Of a stretch of 64,000 nt of DNA, positions 35,027 to 43,239 are shown piece by piece; within the stretch, counting starts at the first letter, position 1; each line of letters starts with the position of its first letter. Source of the DNA: an uncultured Williamsia sp. (GTDB taxonomy: Bacteria > Actinomycetota > Actinomycetes > Mycobacteriales > Mycobacteriaceae). Location: assembly GCF_947494875.1 (NCBI RefSeq), contig NZ_CANLWM010000006.1, forward strand, positions 248,001 to 312,000, given 5' to 3'. The position numbers and the translations under genes were made by a program. Under the pieces are notes generated by a model, which did not search any database, was not told the DNA's origin, and saw nothing but the letters and a program-made list of their open reading frames with translations.

Positions 35027-37314
35027 AGGAGATCCATAATCTCGTGCACATCAACATCGACATCAACTCTTGCAGCTTCCGTTGCGGACACGAAAAGATG
35101 GCGCGCATCCGTCAGAAGTTTCGCGATATCTTCGTCCCCACGCTCCCGGTAAGCCCCGATAATGCTATCCATGGGAGAGTCGTCGGGAAGTTCAACAGCC
35201 CGCGCTAGAGATAATCGAGCGCTTTCGATATCGCCAAAAGGTTCGGCGTCGATAAGGGTGAGGGCATCTTTAAGGGGCTCGCCGACCAGACTTCGGGCGA
35301 GTCTGAAACCGAATCTGCCTGACTCCTCAAGAACGAGAAATGCCTCTGCGTTAAGTTTCGCATCCGCGGCCAGGAGGAACCGCCGGATGGTTCCGAAGCT
35401 GGGTTGTATTCCTGTCCATGTAACTGTTTGCGGTCCGAGTGGAGATTCAAGTTGAACCATCTCTCCCGCGTTCAAACTAAGCAATGTCGCCACCGCCCTG
35501 GGAGCGATTGAGCCGCTGCCACGAAGATGGTCCGCGGTGACTTGAACCCGATACGCCCATCCATCATTTACTCTGAAAAGTCGACGTGTATTTGTGGGCG
35601 TTTTACGAGCGATCCGATCTGAGTCGCCAAACTGGACAAATCCATTTTTAATACTGAATGGAGGTGCGGACGCGTAGGCGACCACGCTATTAGCACTGAC
35701 GCTATAGTTACGTGTGATAGATTCAACAATTTCCGACAAACGGATGTGGCCGCCTCCCGCGACAACTTGTTCCGTAATCAGGGACCGGATCCCCCCGTAA
35801 GCGTCCAAGCCCCACTCTTTCAGCGCCCATTTGTCGCGATCAACCCTCTCCAACCGCGGATCTAGGCCCATCGCGTTACGCAGAGCACCGAGTGTTCGTT
35901 CATGCGTGAACTCTTCGATTATTTCCTGAGCACTGAGTGGTCGTCCGCTAAGTGATAGGATCGCAGCAGCATAGTCACCTACGGACGACGTGCGCGTTAG
36001 GGCATAATCTTTGTAGACGACATACCCGCATTCCGACAGCCAGCGTGCACTTATTGCCGCTCTGCGAGACGCGTGTTGTGTTTCAATTATTGAAATCGTC
36101 TTCAAGTCGACGACTCCGTATGGATCTGAGAGTTCCTGCAAATGTGTGTTGGTAAGTTCGCGCACCGCATTAATGGTGGGAACGACACACCAGTCGCCCT
36201 CGATCTCGTACGCGTCGTCAAGTCGGTCAAAGAACCTCCAAGCTGGCTGACCTAATTGGGGAACGGTGTATCCAAGTGCAGGAAGGAGATCAACAATCTC
36301 GTCAAGCGGACGAATTGTCGACGTCATTCCCCGCACCGTCTTCGCTACAGCGGCCAGTGGAGCAGATTCTGATACTGCACTAGTCAGTGTGCCGCGAGCT
36401 TTTGCCTCAATCTGACGAATGCGCTCTCGGGTAACGCCGTGCTGGTGACCGATATCATCGAGGGTCATAGGTTTGTCGGCGAACAGACGCGCCGCGAGCA
36501 CCTCTATTGCCCGCGAGTCGAGACGCAGTAATGTCTGGTCAATAAGAGAAGCAGCGTCTGCGACAGGTTTGTCGGCAACAACTTCTTTGGCAGTAAGCTG
36601 CTCGATTCGCTTTCTTGCGTCCACGATTCGGGCCGGTGTTCCAAGAGGAAACGGATCACCGAGAAGTTCCCTCTCAGGCAATCCGATAGTCGCAAACCAA
36701 TGTGAAGCATAGATTAGGTCATCAATGAGCGATTTTGCCCAATCTGCAATAAAATTCGCATCATCTAGGCGTCGGCGATCGGTCGGCGCGTTTCTTGGGA
36801 CGGTATCGCTAACCGCCGATGTTGGCTGACGCGTGGAAATTTCGGCCAGCACGCGAAACATCGATTCCGCAGTTCCGACGCCTATTTGGCGCCAGTCCAG
36901 CAACTCTTCTATAGAAATTCCTAGAATTTGCTCAGTAGTAACTGCTTCGAATCGAATAAAGGCATTGAGGGCCCGAGCTGGGAGGTTAAGCTTGAGGAGC
37001 TGGACGTCCGGGGAGAGCCCAGGAAAAATCTGGCCGACAGTCCACCGTGGAAGACGCTCCATCGCTAGTTCGACGACGGTTGCCATGCGTTGCTGCCGCG
37101 TGGCCGGGTCGACAGAGTCCAGCCGCTCGCTTGACCAGGAAATCTCGTTGGGTTGGTCAGCCTCTATGACGCCGGGAAGCCATGGGAACGCGTCCCCCCA
37201 CGTTTGAGGATGAGTGTCCTCGTTTCGTTCAGCTGCCAGGGACATAGATCGGTTCTTCAACTTCCTGTAGTGCAGGTATGGCGCGAACCGCGGGGGAACG
37301 GAGTGCTCCCGCAA
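35023..37314 (-). CDS. RNAP-alpha-CTD-like / sigma-region-4-like regulator of the dnd-linked operon
   Basis: A 763-residue protein, first gene of the operon; GTG or ATG near 37314 or 37245 could start it. Residues ~110-160 (NLPARALNAFIRFEAVTTEQ, then a G-V-G turn) strongly resemble the RNA polymerase alpha C-terminal domain. Residues 265-310 form a sigma-70 region-4-type HTH (MTLDDIGHQHGVTRERIRQI). Residues ~400-560 include repeated winged-helix-like units (RPLSAQEIIEEF, HIRLSEIVESI). The tail is predicted beta-rich. It may bind DNA like a transcription factor or recognise phosphorothioate sites; it may be one of the Pbe-type proteins, which I cannot match by name. Confidence 0.7.
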   Translation of the reverse strand: MREHSVPPRFAPYLHYRKLKNRSMSLAAERNEDTHPQTWGDAFPWLPGVIEADQPNEISWSSERLDSVDPATRQQRMATVVELAMERLPRWTVGQIFPGLSPDVQLLKLNLPARALNAFIRFEAVTTEQILGISIEELLDWRQIGVGTAESMFRVLAEISTRQPTSAVSDTVPRNAPTDRRRLDDANFIADWAKSLIDDLIYASHWFATIGLPERELLGDPFPLGTPARIVDARKRIEQLTAKEVVADKPVADAASLIDQTLLRLDSRAIEVLAARLFADKPMTLDDIGHQHGVTRERIRQIEAKARGTLTSAVSESAPLAAVAKTVRGMTSTIRPLDEIVDLLPALGYTVPQLGQPAWRFFDRLDDAYEIEGDWCVVPTINAVRELTNTHLQELSDPYGVVDLKTISIIETQHASRRAAISARWLSECGYVVYKDYALTRTSSVGDYAAAILSLSGRPLSAQEIIEEFTHERTLGALRNAMGLDPRLERVDRDKWALKEWGLDAYGGIRSLITEQVVAGGGHIRLSEIVESITRNYSVSANSVVAYASAPPFSIKNGFVQFGDSDRIARKTPTNTRRLFRVNDGWAYRVQVTADHLRGSGSIAPRAVATLLSLNAGEMVQLESPLGPQTVTWTGIQPSFGTIRRFLLAADAKLNAEAFLVLEESGRFGFRLARSLVGEPLKDALTLIDAEPFGDIESARLSLARAVELPDDSPMDSIIGAYRERGDEDIAKLLTDARHLFVSATEAARVDVDVDVHEIMDLL

Positions 37315-37470
37315 CTGGTCAACCGAGAGGTATCAACGGCTGGGCTCGGGTTGGCGCCGGGTTAAACGATTGGTTCGGCTCACTCGGTTTGGTTGCGCAC
37401 ACGCGGTTGACTCTACGGCTACACCGGAAGCGTGTATCTGAAACGGACTCTCGCGGTACGGTCTAGACGG

Positions 37471-38199
37471 ATGGCAACTAACTCTTCTCAGCCAGCGCAC
37501 GCGCCAGAGCGGTTCACGGCACTGAACTCGGACCTGGCGCCGGCAGGGCCCGGAATCTACGCGTGGTATGCGCACGTGCCACTAGGCGTGAATGATTGGC
37601 GTCCGAACTTGGTCGATGGATCGGATGCGGCGGCTTCGGCGTTCCACCGAGGCCTATCGAAGTACGCCAGTGCTCATCGTCCGCCTCCGATCGAGCTAGT
37701 CGGTTCTGGAACCTACGATCTGAGGTGGGAGGGAACGCTTCACTTAGGTGCGGTCACAGATGCTCGCGCCGGTGAAGCGTCGTCGCTGCTGGGAGCGCGG
37801 ATGGACTTCGTCATGGAGGACCCCGATTCTAGGCAGCGCCTGCTCAGCCTGATGCGCGCAGCTCCGCCAATTTTCGCTACACCCCTTTACATTGGGGTTG
37901 CCACCAACCTTCGCGCGCGTCTTGGTGAGCACAAGCGTGACTACGAGTCGGCAAAGGCCGCAATTCGTTCTGACCCGACTCGGAGTGCGCACATGCAATT
38001 CGAGGGAAAGTCGTTTGGTGAGAGATTGGCGGGTTGTGGGCTGACACTCGATTCTGTGGAGGTCTGGGTACTGCAAGCCCAGCTTCACGAGCCTGATCGG
38101 TCAGCGGAAACTCGTGCAGCAATGCCTGCGCGCGTGGTTGCACAGGCTGCCGAGTGGATCCTGCAACGAGTATTTCAACCTGCGCTCGGAAGGAAGTAA
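37471..38199 (+). CDS. GIY-YIG domain protein next to the second DGQHR gene
   Basis: A 242-residue protein. ATG 37471 is taken because the 13 codons upstream look non-coding. GIY is at residues 28-30 (PGIYAWY) and YIG at 140-142 (LYIGVATNLRARLGEH, with the catalytic-type Arg). A late Glu228 in AAEWILQRVFQPALGRK matches the family's E...P-x-L/N-x-K end. A ~110-residue insertion separates GIY and YIG, which is unusual. All expected catalytic positions are present, so a nicking or cleaving nuclease is likely. It is one base before the DGQHR gene and divergent from the sigma-like gene. Confidence 0.75.
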   Translation: MATNSSQPAHAPERFTALNSDLAPAGPGIYAWYAHVPLGVNDWRPNLVDGSDAAASAFHRGLSKYASAHRPPPIELVGSGTYDLRWEGTLHLGAVTDARAGEASSLLGARMDFVMEDPDSRQRLLSLMRAAPPIFATPLYIGVATNLRARLGEHKRDYESAKAAIRSDPTRSAHMQFEGKSFGERLAGCGLTLDSVEVWVLQAQLHEPDRSAETRAAMPARVVAQAAEWILQRVFQPALGRK

Positions 38200-38200
38200 C

Positions 38201-40384
38201 GTGGGTATCGGAAGCGCTAAGAATACTAGATCGTTTCAAGAGCGAGTTCAGGGCACTTTAGGCACCTTCGCAACGCCGGCCGGTCGAGTTGATTACCTTA
38301 TGACCAAGGCTCGGCTGGGGGAGGACGCTACTGATCCGGAACGGCGTCTCACTCGACATCTAGTTCCTTTCCGCGAAGTCATTCCTTCGGAGGACCTCGA
38401 CTTTAATCAGCTTTTGCAGAGGGACCTTGACGATCATCGCGTGGCCATAAATCTCGTACCGTATCTACTGAATCCGGCCAAAAATGGTCCCGCATTCTTT
38501 CCCCCAATTCTGGCGATTCTTCTGCCGTTTCAGTATCAGAGGCCATCTTCTTTCCCCGTATTAGACAACGTCGGCTCTGTCACAGATTCAGGTTTAGACT
38601 GGGATGAGAGTGTGGCGGGTGACGCCGTCAAGATGCGTCGGCTTCTCGTTGACGGCTCTCGCGAGGTTAATCCGATCCCGCTGGGAGAGGTTCATTGGAA
38701 CTCCGAGTTTGCTCGCCTGGTCGTTGTCGATGGTCAACATCGCGCCATGGCCTTGTTAGCGGTAGATCGAACGATGCGATCGGCATGGCAAGGGACCCGG
38801 GGGGCTCGATATAAGTACTTTTACGAGTCCACTATTACGGATATGCTCAGCGACGGCGCGTCTGTCAGTGATCTCGAGGTGCCAGTAACTATTGTGTGGT
38901 TCCCCGAGATGTTTGGACCCGGGCATGAACCACATAAAGCGGCGCGAAAACTATTCGTCGATGTCAATAAGGAGGCGCGGACGCCAAGCGAGTCGCGCCT
39001 GATTCTTCTGTCGGACACGCAGCTGTCTAATATCTTTGTTCGGACGGCGCTGTCAACACTTCGGAACGATGCTGGAGGCGGGTTCCTGCCGCTTTATTCA
39101 ATCGAGTACGACAACCCCGATACTAAGACAACCCAGTCCGCACGATGGTCCGCGATGACCAATATTCACGCACTCAAGCTCATGGTCCTAAGGGCAGTAT
39201 TTGGTCCGCCAAAATATATCAATGATATGACGGCACAGATTGGCCGAAGAGAGCCGTTGGATGAAATGGACACATTCATGCGGATGCAGCTCGATGTCGA
39301 GACGCTATTTCCGGCAGTCGTCGATGAGAGCGAAGAGTTCGCGAGAACCTCGCTTGGAAATGCGGATTTCCCGGAATCGGCTGTCGAACCTATGTCGGCC
39401 CGATTTATGGAGACATGGGGTTTCTCCCTGCTAACTTTGCTGAGCGAAATCCACCCCTATCGGGCTCACGCCCAAGCTCTTAGGGTGCTAAAGCAAAATT
39501 GGATCGCCGATGACGCAATCTCGTCGTTGGCATTCGATGCAGTTTTCGGCGGCGTAGGGATGTTCTGGACTCTGCGTGAGGCTGCGACGCACTGGCAAGA
39601 AAACGTCGCAGCTCCTGGACGCTCTTCTACAGCTGAGAAGCCGGATGTCGTGCGAGCGTGGGAGCTTATCGCGGTGCGGCAGACTGAATTTGAGGAGTTG
39701 CGAGCAAAAGAGCTTCTTGGTTCTGCGTCGCGGAAGGACGATGCTGCCCGGGTCTATCAGGCGGTTAATACACACGCGTGCCAGCTTGGACTTGCGCTCT
39801 CGTTTGCAAGCTTATTCTGTGTGGCCCGCGAAGATGGTCTAACTCCCCAGGAGCTAGCCATTCCCCTGGCTTCGACGGTTAATTTCTGGATGAACAGTCG
39901 AACTCACGGAAAGTACGACAGACGATTGGCTCTATCGAAGCGAGCTTCTAATTCACCGAAGTGGCCGCTTAACCTTATCGCGAACATGGATATGCCGAGG
40001 GCAGTACAGTTCAGGTATTTTTGGCTAGAAATTTTCGCGTGTCCGGCTGGGGAGGAACATCTGACTGGTCTCATTCGCCGCGACAAGCTCGAAATTCTGA
40101 GAGACGAGGCACGAAGCGCTTATGTGGCTTATGTTACTCAAGAGAAGCAGAAGGCGTTGCGGACTACACGCCCGGAGCTCAATCTGCAGAATCGAGAGGA
40201 GCTTGCGCGGCGGGAAGCGAATCGTGAGATTCGAGAGGCACTTTTAAAATGGTTTGATTTAGATGAGGAAAAATTGGAGGCGTGGTTTTCGAGTTTGTCT
40301 GCTTCTCAGGAGTCGGTGATCGACCCAGAAAATGAAGTGGATGAGCCTTCTACCTTCGATGAGAATGATGCTTCGGTGGAATAG
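38201..40384 (+). CDS. Large DGQHR-domain protein (second DndB-like protein)
   Basis: A 727-residue protein. GTG 38201 is preceded by GGAAGGA. DGQHR is at ~179-183 (RLVVVDGQHRAMALLAV), with the companion FVDVNKEARTPS that mirrors DndB's FADLNRHA. The protein is almost twice the length of DndB; its C-terminal ~350 residues are helical and charged and have no recognised domain. DGQHR proteins recur around phosphorothioation and other defence genes. Pairing with a GIY-YIG gene suggests a two-component nuclease unit in which this protein recognises DNA or its modification. AT-rich, like the rest of the island. Confidence 0.8.
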   Translation: MGIGSAKNTRSFQERVQGTLGTFATPAGRVDYLMTKARLGEDATDPERRLTRHLVPFREVIPSEDLDFNQLLQRDLDDHRVAINLVPYLLNPAKNGPAFFPPILAILLPFQYQRPSSFPVLDNVGSVTDSGLDWDESVAGDAVKMRRLLVDGSREVNPIPLGEVHWNSEFARLVVVDGQHRAMALLAVDRTMRSAWQGTRGARYKYFYESTITDMLSDGASVSDLEVPVTIVWFPEMFGPGHEPHKAARKLFVDVNKEARTPSESRLILLSDTQLSNIFVRTALSTLRNDAGGGFLPLYSIEYDNPDTKTTQSARWSAMTNIHALKLMVLRAVFGPPKYINDMTAQIGRREPLDEMDTFMRMQLDVETLFPAVVDESEEFARTSLGNADFPESAVEPMSARFMETWGFSLLTLLSEIHPYRAHAQALRVLKQNWIADDAISSLAFDAVFGGVGMFWTLREAATHWQENVAAPGRSSTAEKPDVVRAWELIAVRQTEFEELRAKELLGSASRKDDAARVYQAVNTHACQLGLALSFASLFCVAREDGLTPQELAIPLASTVNFWMNSRTHGKYDRRLALSKRASNSPKWPLNLIANMDMPRAVQFRYFWLEIFACPAGEEHLTGLIRRDKLEILRDEARSAYVAYVTQEKQKALRTTRPELNLQNREELARREANREIREALLKWFDLDEEKLEAWFSSLSASQESVIDPENEVDEPSTFDENDASVE

Positions 40385-40478
40385 GTTCTTTTACTTTAGA
40401 TATTGAGTCCGAGAATCGATTGCCGAGACCAGGTAGATGAAGATTTCCTTCGCAGGTCCTTGCGAATTTCGAGCGAAG

Positions 40479-40494
40479 CTCCTGAGCTCCTGAG
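40479..40494 (+). repeat. Tandem 8-bp repeat CTCCTGAG x2 at the island edge
   Basis: Two adjacent copies lie in the 113-base gap between the DGQHR gene and the disrupted AddB-like frame. Just before them CTTCGC (40447-40452) can pair with GCGAAG (40473-40478) as a hairpin. This may be a terminator region for the island or a recombination scar. Confidence 0.4.
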
Positions 40495-40497
40495 CCC

Positions 40498-40719
40498 TTG
40501 AGCCTAATGATTTCACAAGCAAGCATTGTTCTAGTGCCGGGCGAGGCAGCGCGAAGTGATCTTATTTTGAGGATGATCGCCCGGCGTGGTTTGGTAAACA
40601 CCGTCATTTCCTCGCAACCGGCCTTTAGCGCAGAGGTAGGGCGTCGGCTATTTGTCCGTCTAGCTGCACTCAAGCCTGAGACGCTTGCTGTTGCGATCGG
40701 TGCCCGGCTCGCGTGGTAG
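40498..40719 (+). pseudogene. 5' part of the AddB-like gene, cut off by an in-frame TAG
   Basis: A 73-codon frame (possible TTG start at 40498) reads SIVLVPGEAARSDL, RRGLVN, then ALKPETLAVAIGARLAW and meets TAG at 40717-40719. The same frame continues without interruption as PGLSDETVDEP into the 40771 gene. The pattern is that of an AddB-type N-terminus running through the stop. Codon use is more AT-rich than in the downstream part, so the break coincides with the composition boundary of the island. Confidence 0.5.
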
Positions 40720-40770
40720 CCCGGTCTGTCCGACGAGACCGTCGACGAGCCGATCACGGCTCACACCCTG

Positions 40771-43239
40771 GTGGCGGCGTCGTGGGAGATCGCGCACCTG
40801 GACCGCTCGGCGATCTCTGCGCCGACACCGCTTGTGGCGGAGCTGCTGCGGATTCACGACGCGGCGGTGGCCTCGCTCGGCGATCGCTACTACCTGCCAT
40901 GCGAAGCGCACCGTGCCGCGATGGCGAACCTTGACTCGCTCGGTGAGGTGCTCGTCTACTGCCCGACGCCGCGGACGCCGCAGGAAAAGGAACTGCTCGA
41001 CGCGCTAGCTGCTCGGGGGACGGTGATTGATCCGCCCGAGCCGACGTTCGGGACGCAGGTCATCCATGCGTCGGACGCAGACGACGAGGTGCGGGCGATC
41101 GCGCGGCTTGTTCGGCAGCATCTGGCCGATGGGACGCCTGCACATCGGATCGGGATTCACTACGGATCGCGTGAGCCGTACCTGCGTCTACTGCACGAGC
41201 ACCTTGGGGCCGCCGGTGTCGTATTCAATGGGCCGGCCGCAGAGGGTCTCGCGGACCGGCCGATTGCGCGTGCCCTTCGCACGTTGCTGAGCTTCGATCC
41301 CGACGACATCCCGCGACGGGAACTGCTCGACGCATCGTCCGAACGCGTTCTGATCCAGCCGCCGTTGGCCGACGAAGTGATGGGTCAGCCGCTCATCGAG
41401 AGACTGACCCGCAAGAAGGTCCCGATTGTGCGAGGTGACGATTGGGAACGGCTCGCGCCCGGACGGGTAGAGGGCAGCCACACGGCCGCCGCTGAAGCCC
41501 TGCATGCATGGGTCACTGAACTACGCCGTCAGCTCACGAAGATCCGCCAGGCAGCTAGTTGGACCGAGGTGTCCACAGCCCTCTCCGGCCTGATCGACTC
41601 GATGTTCCGATCGCCGGCCGATGAACTCGCCGCGCGAGACCTCGAGGCGATCCGCACCTTCATCGCCGACCTCACTCAGATCGACGGCATCGCGCCGGCG
41701 CCGACAGCCGCACGGATCGCAGATGCGGTGGACCGACGCATCCGATCGCACGTCGGGCGCGTCGGCACACGCGGCGTCGGCGTCAGCATCGGACCGCACA
41801 GCGACGGCGTCGGACGCGACCTCGACGTCAGCATCATCGTCGGCGCGGCGGAGGGGATCGTCCCCGCACGCCGCACCCCGAACCCGCTGCTCCCGCCCGA
41901 GGTCACCGGCATCACGCCCGCCGACGACATCGCCTACCAACGCGCCGTCTTCGAACGCACCCTCGCCGCCGGCGAACACCACCGCGTCATCACCTTCCCC
42001 CGCGGCAGCCTCCGCGGAGGCGCCGAGAAGGTCCCGTCACGCTGGCTGCTCCCGACGCTGGAACACCTCGCCGGCCACCCCGTCGGCATCACCAGCTGGG
42101 GCGACGACACCCGCGGCGTCGACGCCATCGTCACCGTCGAGTCCTTCGACTCAGCCGTCCAATCCGTCGACCCACGCCTCGGGACCAGCGCCGCGTCGGC
42201 CACCGAGTGGCGACAACGCGCCCTTGCCGTCGTCCCTGCACGCGAGCGCCGCGGTGTCCTCGACGACCCGATCGTCACCCTCGGCATGGCCATGCGCAGC
42301 GATCGCCTCAACGGCCGCTTCACTCGGTTCAACGGCAACGTCTCCGACGTTGCTGATCTGATCCGCGTATTCGACGAGCCCATCGCGGCAACCACACTCG
42401 AACGGTGGGTCGCCAGCCCGTATCGCTACTTCCTCACCGACATCCTCAAGGTGCGCGTCCTCGACGATCCCGACGCCGACCCGCAGATCGACGCGCTCAC
42501 CAGCGGCAACGTCATCCACCGAACGCTGGAGAAGTACATCCAGGAGCGGATCGACGGCGGCGAGCCATCCCTGGACCGACTGCTGACACTGGCCGACGCC
42601 GAACTCGCACGGGAGCGCAATGATTCACCCGGCTGGCTCGCCCAGCTGTGGGAGCGCGACCGGGCGCGCATCCGCGCCGACATCGAGGACTTCTACGAAC
42701 ACGACCTCGCCGACCACGGCACCGGCTGGCGACCCCACGCCGTCGAGCACAAATTCGACGCGCTCGAGCTCGTTCTGCCCGGAGCGCCGATTACCCTGAG
42801 CGGTTTCATCGACCGCATCGACCTCCGTGAGGGAGCCGTACGCGTCACGGACTACAAGAGCGGCTCACCCAAGCCGTTCGGCGGGATCACCGCCGACGCA
42901 CCCACCGACGGCGGAACCAAGTTCCAGCTCCCGATCTACGCTCACGCCGCCCGCGATCTCGGCGCCCCCGTCGACACCCGCTACTGGTTCATCACCCGCC
43001 AGGGTGGCTACGCGGAAGTCGGGTATCAGATCGACGATGCGGTTCAGGCCATCCTCGTCGACGACTTGCGCCTGGTCTGCGACGCGATCCGCGCCGGGTA
43101 TTTCCCGCCGAAACCCGTCGAAAGTCATTGGGGTGACGACCTGCTCGAGCTCATCGGGATCGCCGGCCTCCGACGCAGCTGGACCAACCTCGACGACGTC
43201 GACGAGATCGCCGAGTACACAACGAAGTACGGGAAGTGA
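40771..43239 (+). CDS. AddB-like PD-(D/E)XK helicase-nuclease subunit, N-terminally truncated
   Basis: An 822-residue protein from GTG 40771, the first usual start after the in-frame stop. The body matches AddB/RexB-type subunits: an inactive helicase fold (EVRAIARLVRQHLADG, GIHYGSREPYLRLL) and a C-terminal RecB-like nuclease with GNVIHRTLEKY, GFIDRIDLREG and VTDYKSG, which supplies the D...D-x-K catalytic set. Intact homologues carry roughly 70-180 more residues in front. The 3' end overlaps the AddA-like gene by 4 bases. It may still work as a nuclease if the stop is tolerated or an internal start is used. Confidence 0.75.
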   Translation: MAASWEIAHLDRSAISAPTPLVAELLRIHDAAVASLGDRYYLPCEAHRAAMANLDSLGEVLVYCPTPRTPQEKELLDALAARGTVIDPPEPTFGTQVIHASDADDEVRAIARLVRQHLADGTPAHRIGIHYGSREPYLRLLHEHLGAAGVVFNGPAAEGLADRPIARALRTLLSFDPDDIPRRELLDASSERVLIQPPLADEVMGQPLIERLTRKKVPIVRGDDWERLAPGRVEGSHTAAAEALHAWVTELRRQLTKIRQAASWTEVSTALSGLIDSMFRSPADELAARDLEAIRTFIADLTQIDGIAPAPTAARIADAVDRRIRSHVGRVGTRGVGVSIGPHSDGVGRDLDVSIIVGAAEGIVPARRTPNPLLPPEVTGITPADDIAYQRAVFERTLAAGEHHRVITFPRGSLRGGAEKVPSRWLLPTLEHLAGHPVGITSWGDDTRGVDAIVTVESFDSAVQSVDPRLGTSAASATEWRQRALAVVPARERRGVLDDPIVTLGMAMRSDRLNGRFTRFNGNVSDVADLIRVFDEPIAATTLERWVASPYRYFLTDILKVRVLDDPDADPQIDALTSGNVIHRTLEKYIQERIDGGEPSLDRLLTLADAELARERNDSPGWLAQLWERDRARIRADIEDFYEHDLADHGTGWRPHAVEHKFDALELVLPGAPITLSGFIDRIDLREGAVRVTDYKSGSPKPFGGITADAPTDGGTKFQLPIYAHAARDLGAPVDTRYWFITRQGGYAEVGYQIDDAVQAILVDDLRLVCDAIRAGYFPPKPVESHWGDDLLELIGIAGLRRSWTNLDDVDEIAEYTTKYGK

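Noticed and set aside
30167-37314. Canonical DndFGH restriction operon
   Set aside because: None of the five products shows the DptF/G/H architecture; PLD-helicase, SMC ATPase and alpha-CTD/sigma-like protein do not fit that set.
40620-40700. A gcgcagaggtagggc stretch that resembles a tRNA fragment and possible integration target
   Set aside because: No acceptor stem, anticodon loop or T-loop could be assembled around it.
19876-40720. Prophage or integrative element machinery in the island
   Set aside because: No integrase, recombinase, terminase, capsid or relaxase product is present within the window.
41621-42361. Rightward Ser/Pro-rich frame inside the AddB-like gene
   Set aside because: Low-complexity shadow in a second frame of a gene with clear nuclease motifs.
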